Positions 5,950-8,805 of a stretch of DNA of 8,805 nucleotides are shown here, piece by piece. The notes under the pieces were generated by a model that did not search any database, was not told the origin of the DNA, and saw only the letters and a program-made list of their open reading frames with translations. The translations under genes were made by a program, and so were the position numbers. Every line of letters begins with the position of its first letter. The first letter of the stretch is position 1. The DNA comes from Helicobacteraceae bacterium (lineage in GTDB: Bacteria; Campylobacterota; Campylobacteria; Campylobacterales; Sulfurimonadaceae), in the NCBI GenBank assembly GCA_027081565.1, contig JALWKG010000411.1, positions 1 through 8,805 on the forward strand, read 5' to 3'.

Positions 5950-6888
5950 ATGATGAAAGAGTTTTTAATATTAGCAGTCGTAGTTTTCTTTTCACTATTG
6001 ACATATTGGTTAGTTGAGCCGTTCGCTCACAGTCAAATGCACGCTCATGTCGAGTCTGAGCATTTCGCTTATGCAGATCTACCTGCATTAGAAAAAACAG
6101 GTGATGCAACACGTGGTGCAGACACCTTTATGGCTGGTGGTTGTATCGGTTGTCACAATGTTAAAGCATTGGGTATGGAGACTGGAATGTCTGCAAAAGA
6201 CTCTGCTGCAGCCTATGGTGTTAACCCACCAGACTTAAGTAATGCTGGTGCGATCTATGATGCGAAGTTCCTTGCAGCATTGATCAAAAATCCTGCACAC
6301 GCAACAGTTGTTGAGCATAAGTTCAACGACATGCGTCCACACCCTATGCCAGGTTTCTATGGTGCAGGTGGAGATGACATTGATCAAGAGATCGCTGACA
6401 TCGTTGCTTACTTGCAGTCTATTGCAGTGAAGCCAGAAGAGGTAACACCGAAGATGGCATTTGAAGATGCCTGTGGTCGTTGTCATGCTATGCGTTACAC
6501 TAAGTGGACACAGCTCGGTGAGATGCCAAACTTTAAACATAAAAAAGATGAGCTTCGTTTCCAAGCAGATGTTCTTGATTATCAAGATTCTATCAAAGCG
6601 TACCTGGGTAAATTGCCTCCGGACCTTTCGATGTACATCCGTTCACGTAATGAGCACTTTTTATCTACATTTATCGAGAACCCTCAAAGCCAGCTTCATG
6701 GTACAGCAATGCCACGTGTTGGTGTGACTGCTGAAGGCGCTGAGAAAGTGATCAAGTATCTTGAGTTTGCGGGTGACCCTAAAGCTGAGATGCGTAATGA
6801 AGTAGGTAAAAATGTGATGATCTTTATGATCTTCTTTGTTCTTTTTGCTTACCTTTGGAAACGTCAAGTCTGGAAAGACCTACACTAA
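5950..6888 (+). CDS. petC: Membrane-anchored dihaem cytochrome c subunit of the bc complex
   Basis: A 312-residue cytochrome that takes the place of cytochrome c1 and passes electrons from the Rieske protein to periplasmic acceptors. Two class I c-domains occur in tandem: haem site CIGCH at 65-69 with a likely Met ligand in the RPHPMP segment (M133), and CGRCH at 175-179 with likely ligand M254 in GTAMPRVG. A hydrophobic N-terminal segment (about 4-22) is a signal or anchor, and a second helix (about 287-303) followed by KRQVWKD anchors the C-terminus, with both c-domains periplasmic. This two-haem design is typical of Campylobacterota bc complexes. Two adjacent ATGs (5950 and 5953) are possible starts. 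The ribosome site AGGGAGA (5941-5947) overlaps the petB stop and is better spaced for the second, which would remove one Met. It is the last gene of petABC. Confidence 0.94.
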   Translation: MMKEFLILAVVVFFSLLTYWLVEPFAHSQMHAHVESEHFAYADLPALEKTGDATRGADTFMAGGCIGCHNVKALGMETGMSAKDSAAAYGVNPPDLSNAGAIYDAKFLAALIKNPAHATVVEHKFNDMRPHPMPGFYGAGGDDIDQEIADIVAYLQSIAVKPEEVTPKMAFEDACGRCHAMRYTKWTQLGEMPNFKHKKDELRFQADVLDYQDSIKAYLGKLPPDLSMYIRSRNEHFLSTFIENPQSQLHGTAMPRVGVTAEGAEKVIKYLEFAGDPKAEMRNEVGKNVMIFMIFFVLFAYLWKRQVWKDLH

Positions 6889-6902
6889 TCCGCCATTGAG
6901 TT

Positions 6903-6936
6903 GATGAGATGCTGAGAGGCATCCCATTCTCTCATC
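6903..6936 (+). terminator. Stem-loop after petC, possible terminator
   Basis: GATGAG (6903-6908) followed by ATGC (6909-6912) pairs with GCAT (6919-6922) and, after an 8-nt bulge, CTCATC (6931-6936); the loop is TGAGAG. It begins 14 bp after the petC stop. No T-run follows, so it could be a weak or factor-dependent terminator or an mRNA 3'-end stabiliser. Confidence 0.4.
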
Positions 6937-6990
6937 TATACACCCTCGAAATCACACTTCTACTTCACTTCCCTCAAAAGCTTTTACCTC

Positions 6991-7015
6991 TTTCTAACCA
7001 TAAATAGAGTATCAT
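6991..7015 (+). promoter_or_regulatory. Possible promoter for the DUF507-carA operon
   Basis: TATCAT at 7010-7015 resembles a -10 box and is preceded by a pyrimidine-rich stretch (about 6980-6996) but no recognisable -35. It is 28 bp before the ATG at 7044. The rest of the 155-bp gap after petC holds only the stem-loop at 6903-6936. Confidence 0.25.
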
Positions 7016-7043
7016 CCAAAAAAATAATTTTAGAGGTCATCGT

Positions 7044-7595
7044 ATGAAAGTCACGCTCGCACACGTACCACGTATCGCAAACAGAATTGCTATTGAACTG
7101 AACAAAAGTGGCTTGGTCACGATGACTAAAGGTCTTGAACCAATCGCGCATGAAGCTGAAAAGATCTTTGAAGAGAGTGTCAAACAAGAACACGCACTTG
7201 AAGAACGTGTCAATGATATGCTAGATGAAAATGAAGATGATATCGAAGAGCAGTTGGCAGACGAACGTCAACTCTTTTTTATGATCAAAAAGAAGCTGGC
7301 TCCAGAGTTTGGTGTGATCCTTTCATATGAAGATCGTTACTCTGATATTGCACACAAAGTATTGGATGAACTTTATGAAGAGGACCTGATTCATTTTGAT
7401 GTGACAGAGAACCGTATTAAAAATATTATCTACAATGCGATCACAGGCTACATCGCTAGCAATGATGAGATCGATGATGCTGTTATGGACAAGATCCGTT
7501 CATACAAACGTCGTATTATCCCTGGAACGGAAGAGTTCGACATCATTCATGAAAAACTTTACAACGAAGAATTACAAAAGAGAGGACTTGCTTAA
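7044..7595 (+). CDS. DUF507 family protein, double-length form
   Basis: A 183-residue cytoplasmic, strongly charged, mostly helical protein of unknown function. The C-terminal half (about 97-183) has the DUF507 pattern: IAHKVLDELYEEDLI near 102-116, an acidic EIDDAVMDKIRSYKRR helix (142-157) and the end GTEEFDIIHEKLYNEELQKRG. The N-terminal half (about 5-90) repeats the same order in weaker form (RIANRIAIELNKSGLV, LEERVNDML, then EEQLADE and a KKLAPEFG end), so the protein looks like a tandem duplication of the ~90-residue domain. Double-length members next to carA are known to me from Campylobacter. The ribosome site TAGAGG (7031-7036) is 7 nt before the start. Its TAA overlaps the carA ATG by one base, so the two should be co-translated. 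A link to carbamoyl phosphate synthesis is suggested only by this pairing. Confidence 0.85.
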   Translation: MKVTLAHVPRIANRIAIELNKSGLVTMTKGLEPIAHEAEKIFEESVKQEHALEERVNDMLDENEDDIEEQLADERQLFFMIKKKLAPEFGVILSYEDRYSDIAHKVLDELYEEDLIHFDVTENRIKNIIYNAITGYIASNDEIDDAVMDKIRSYKRRIIPGTEEFDIIHEKLYNEELQKRGLA

Positions 7596-8722
7596 TGAAC
7601 CCAGTTTATATCTATCTTGAAAACGGTACCTTTTTAGAGGCATCATCTTTTGGTGCTGAGACAACCTTGGTGGGCGAGATCGTCTTTAACACCTCTATGA
7701 GTGGTTACCAGGAGATCATGTCTGACCCATCTTATGCGGGTCAGTTTGTTACCTTTACGGCACCAGAGATTGGTAATGTTGGTGTCAATGGTGAAGACAT
7801 GGAGTCAACGTCAGCACATGCTAAAGGCATGATCGTACGTCAATATCAAGACCGTTATTCAAACTTTCGTGCAGAGGGTTCTCTCTCAGACTTTTTGAAA
7901 TCACACAATGTCATGGGTATCTGTGACATCGATACACGCTTTTTGACTAAAATGCTTCGCAGTGAAGGTGCCATGATGATGGTAGCCTCTACAGAGATCA
8001 GTGACAAAGAGGAACTTAAAAAAGTTCTTGACGCTTCTCCCCGTATTGAGGATGTAAATTACATCAATGAAGTTAGTACAAAAGAGGGTTATAAACACAC
8101 TACTGGTACTTATGATGCAGTCAACTTTAAGTATAACGATGCACCAGCACCTCAGGCAAAGATCGCTGCTATCGACTTTGGTGTAAAACGTAACATTTTG
8201 AATGAGTTGACACAAGCTGGTATTGAAGTGGAAGTCCTTCCTAACAGTTTTGATGCTGAGAACTTGATCTCACGTGTCAAAGCCAAAGAGATCGATGGTG
8301 TTTTCCTTTCTAATGGCCCTGGAGATCCCCTAATATTAAAAGAGGAACAAGAACAGGTCAAAAAGCTGATCGCAGCTAAAGTACCGATGTTTGGTATCTG
8401 TTTAGGTCACCAACTGCTTTCTATCTCTCATGGTCACGACACTTTTAAATTGAAGTTTGGTCACCATGGTGGAAATCACCCTGTTAAAAATGTTAAAACT
8501 GGTATGGTTGAGATCACAGCGCAGAACCATAACTATAATGTACCTGATTCTGTAACTGATATTGCGGAAGTGACACATACTAACCTTTTTGATAACACTA
8601 TTGAAGGTCTTCGTTATAACGATGCACCGATCTTCTCTGTACAGCATCACCCAGAGTCAAGCCCAGGACCAAAAGAGTCACGCTACATCTTCGCCGAGTT
8701 CCTAGAACTTTTAAAAGCTTAG
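7595..8722 (+). CDS. carA: Carbamoyl phosphate synthase small (glutaminase) subunit
   Basis: A 375-residue cytoplasmic subunit that hydrolyses glutamine and channels ammonia to CarB for carbamoyl phosphate synthesis, feeding arginine and pyrimidine pathways. The N-terminal CPSase small-chain domain (about 1-140) has the typical GEIVFNTSMSGYQE segment (27-40) and MGICDIDTR (107-115). The C-terminal class I glutamine amidotransferase domain (about 188-375) has LSNGPGDP (238-245), the nucleophile C269 in FGICLGHQ, and the His/Glu of the triad at H352 and E354 in QHHPESSPGP. The length is the normal one. The ribosome site AGAGGA (7581-7586) lies within the end of the DUF507 gene, 8 nt before the ATG, and start and stop overlap as TAATG. 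carB is not in the window; the gene ends tail-to-tail with a probable minus-strand gene. Confidence 0.97.
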   Translation: MNPVYIYLENGTFLEASSFGAETTLVGEIVFNTSMSGYQEIMSDPSYAGQFVTFTAPEIGNVGVNGEDMESTSAHAKGMIVRQYQDRYSNFRAEGSLSDFLKSHNVMGICDIDTRFLTKMLRSEGAMMMVASTEISDKEELKKVLDASPRIEDVNYINEVSTKEGYKHTTGTYDAVNFKYNDAPAPQAKIAAIDFGVKRNILNELTQAGIEVEVLPNSFDAENLISRVKAKEIDGVFLSNGPGDPLILKEEQEQVKKLIAAKVPMFGICLGHQLLSISHGHDTFKLKFGHHGGNHPVKNVKTGMVEITAQNHNYNVPDSVTDIAEVTHTNLFDNTIEGLRYNDAPIFSVQHHPESSPGPKESRYIFAEFLELLKA

Positions 8723-8805
8723 CTTCGGCACATCTTGCACAAAAGTCTGACACTCGGCGCACAGCAGTGCGCAGTCGGTCAGACATTTTGCACAACCTGC
8801 ACCAA
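8711..8805 (-). CDS. C-terminal end of a cysteine-rich protein (partial)
   Basis: A minus-strand frame is open from the window edge to the TAA at 8711-8713 and overlaps the carA 3' end by 12 bp. Its last 30 residues contain CAKCLTDCALLCAEC: five cysteines within 15 residues, followed by QTFVQDVPKLSF. Such CxxC/CxxxC spacing on a helix is typical of metal-binding proteins, and it resembles the last helix of DUF326/Csp-type four-helix copper-binding proteins, although iron-sulfur or zinc binding is equally possible from so little sequence. The codons read as ordinary, with five cysteines that would be unlikely by chance. The 5' part is outside the window. The same DNA forms a strong inverted repeat (8745-8784), which could mean that it is a terminator and not a gene. 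Confidence 0.5.
   Translation of the reverse strand, partial: GAGCAKCLTDCALLCAECQTFVQDVPKLSF
8745..8784. repeat. Strong GC-rich inverted repeat, possible bidirectional terminator
   Basis: GTCTGAC (8745-8751) pairs with GTCAGAC (8778-8784), ACT (8752-8754) with AGT (8773-8775), and GCGCAC (8757-8762) with GTGCGC (8767-8772), leaving the tetraloop AGCA and two CG bulges: 16 pairs in all. Four T follow within a few bases on the + strand (8786-8789) and at once on the minus strand (complement of 8741-8744). The octamer TTGCACAA occurs directly repeated on both sides (8735-8742 and 8788-8795). It starts 22 bp after carA and could end carA transcription, but it lies inside the probable cysteine-rich minus-strand gene. 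Confidence 0.5.

Noticed and set aside
6235..6585. 116-codon minus-strand open frame inside petC
   Set aside because: It lies wholly within a well-supported gene, has no ribosome site and encodes a composition typical of antisense reading (many Cys, His, Thr, Leu without a family pattern).
7435..7620. 61-codon + strand frame overlapping the DUF507 end and carA start
   Set aside because: It is an out-of-frame reading of two solid genes, with no ribosome site and no domain.
8598..8795. 65-codon minus-strand frame over the carA end
   Set aside because: It runs antisense through conserved carA sequence. The neighbouring minus-strand frame ending at 8711 gives a far more protein-like, cysteine-patterned sequence.

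Overview
The window reads as a chromosomal segment of a respiring Campylobacterota (epsilonproteobacterial) species, most like the Sulfurovum/Sulfurimonas group. The reasons are a petABC operon whose third gene is a two-haem cytochrome c instead of cytochrome c1, a Rieske protein with the residue pattern of low-potential (menaquinol-type) centres, and a double-length DUF507 gene overlapping carA, a pair I recall from Campylobacter. Genus and species cannot be fixed from the sequence alone.

Layout, left to right. (1) 1-575: 3' end of mnmG (tRNA U34 modification). (2) 576-3257: a clearly more AT-rich block. It holds a promoter with a possible response-regulator operator, a tightly packed operon for a periplasmic cytochrome P460-family protein, an OmpR-type response regulator and a histidine kinase (762-3001), a probable terminator, and a decayed minus-strand fragment resembling a Sel1-repeat protein. 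(3) 3258-4124: a GT-B-like putative glycosyltransferase of unknown substrate. (4) 4187-6888: petA-petB-petC, encoding the Rieske protein, full-length cytochrome b and a membrane-anchored dihaem cytochrome c. (5) 7044-8722: a DUF507 gene and carA with overlapping stop and start codons (TAATG). (6) 8711-8805: the cysteine-rich C-terminal end of a probable convergent gene, cut by the window edge and containing a strong inverted repeat. All complete genes are on the + strand.

How the genes work together. PetABC should take electrons from (mena)quinol and pass them through the Rieske centre and the dihaem cytochrome to periplasmic cytochromes while moving protons. CarA supplies ammonia from glutamine for carbamoyl phosphate synthesis (arginine and pyrimidines). 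The P460-regulator-kinase operon is the most unusual part. It couples a c-type cytochrome of a family known for hydroxylamine oxidation or NO binding with a two-component system whose kinase has almost no periplasmic domain. Its composition and position suggest an acquired cassette for sensing or handling reactive nitrogen species; that function is inference.

No tRNA, rRNA, CRISPR array or intact insertion sequence was recognised.
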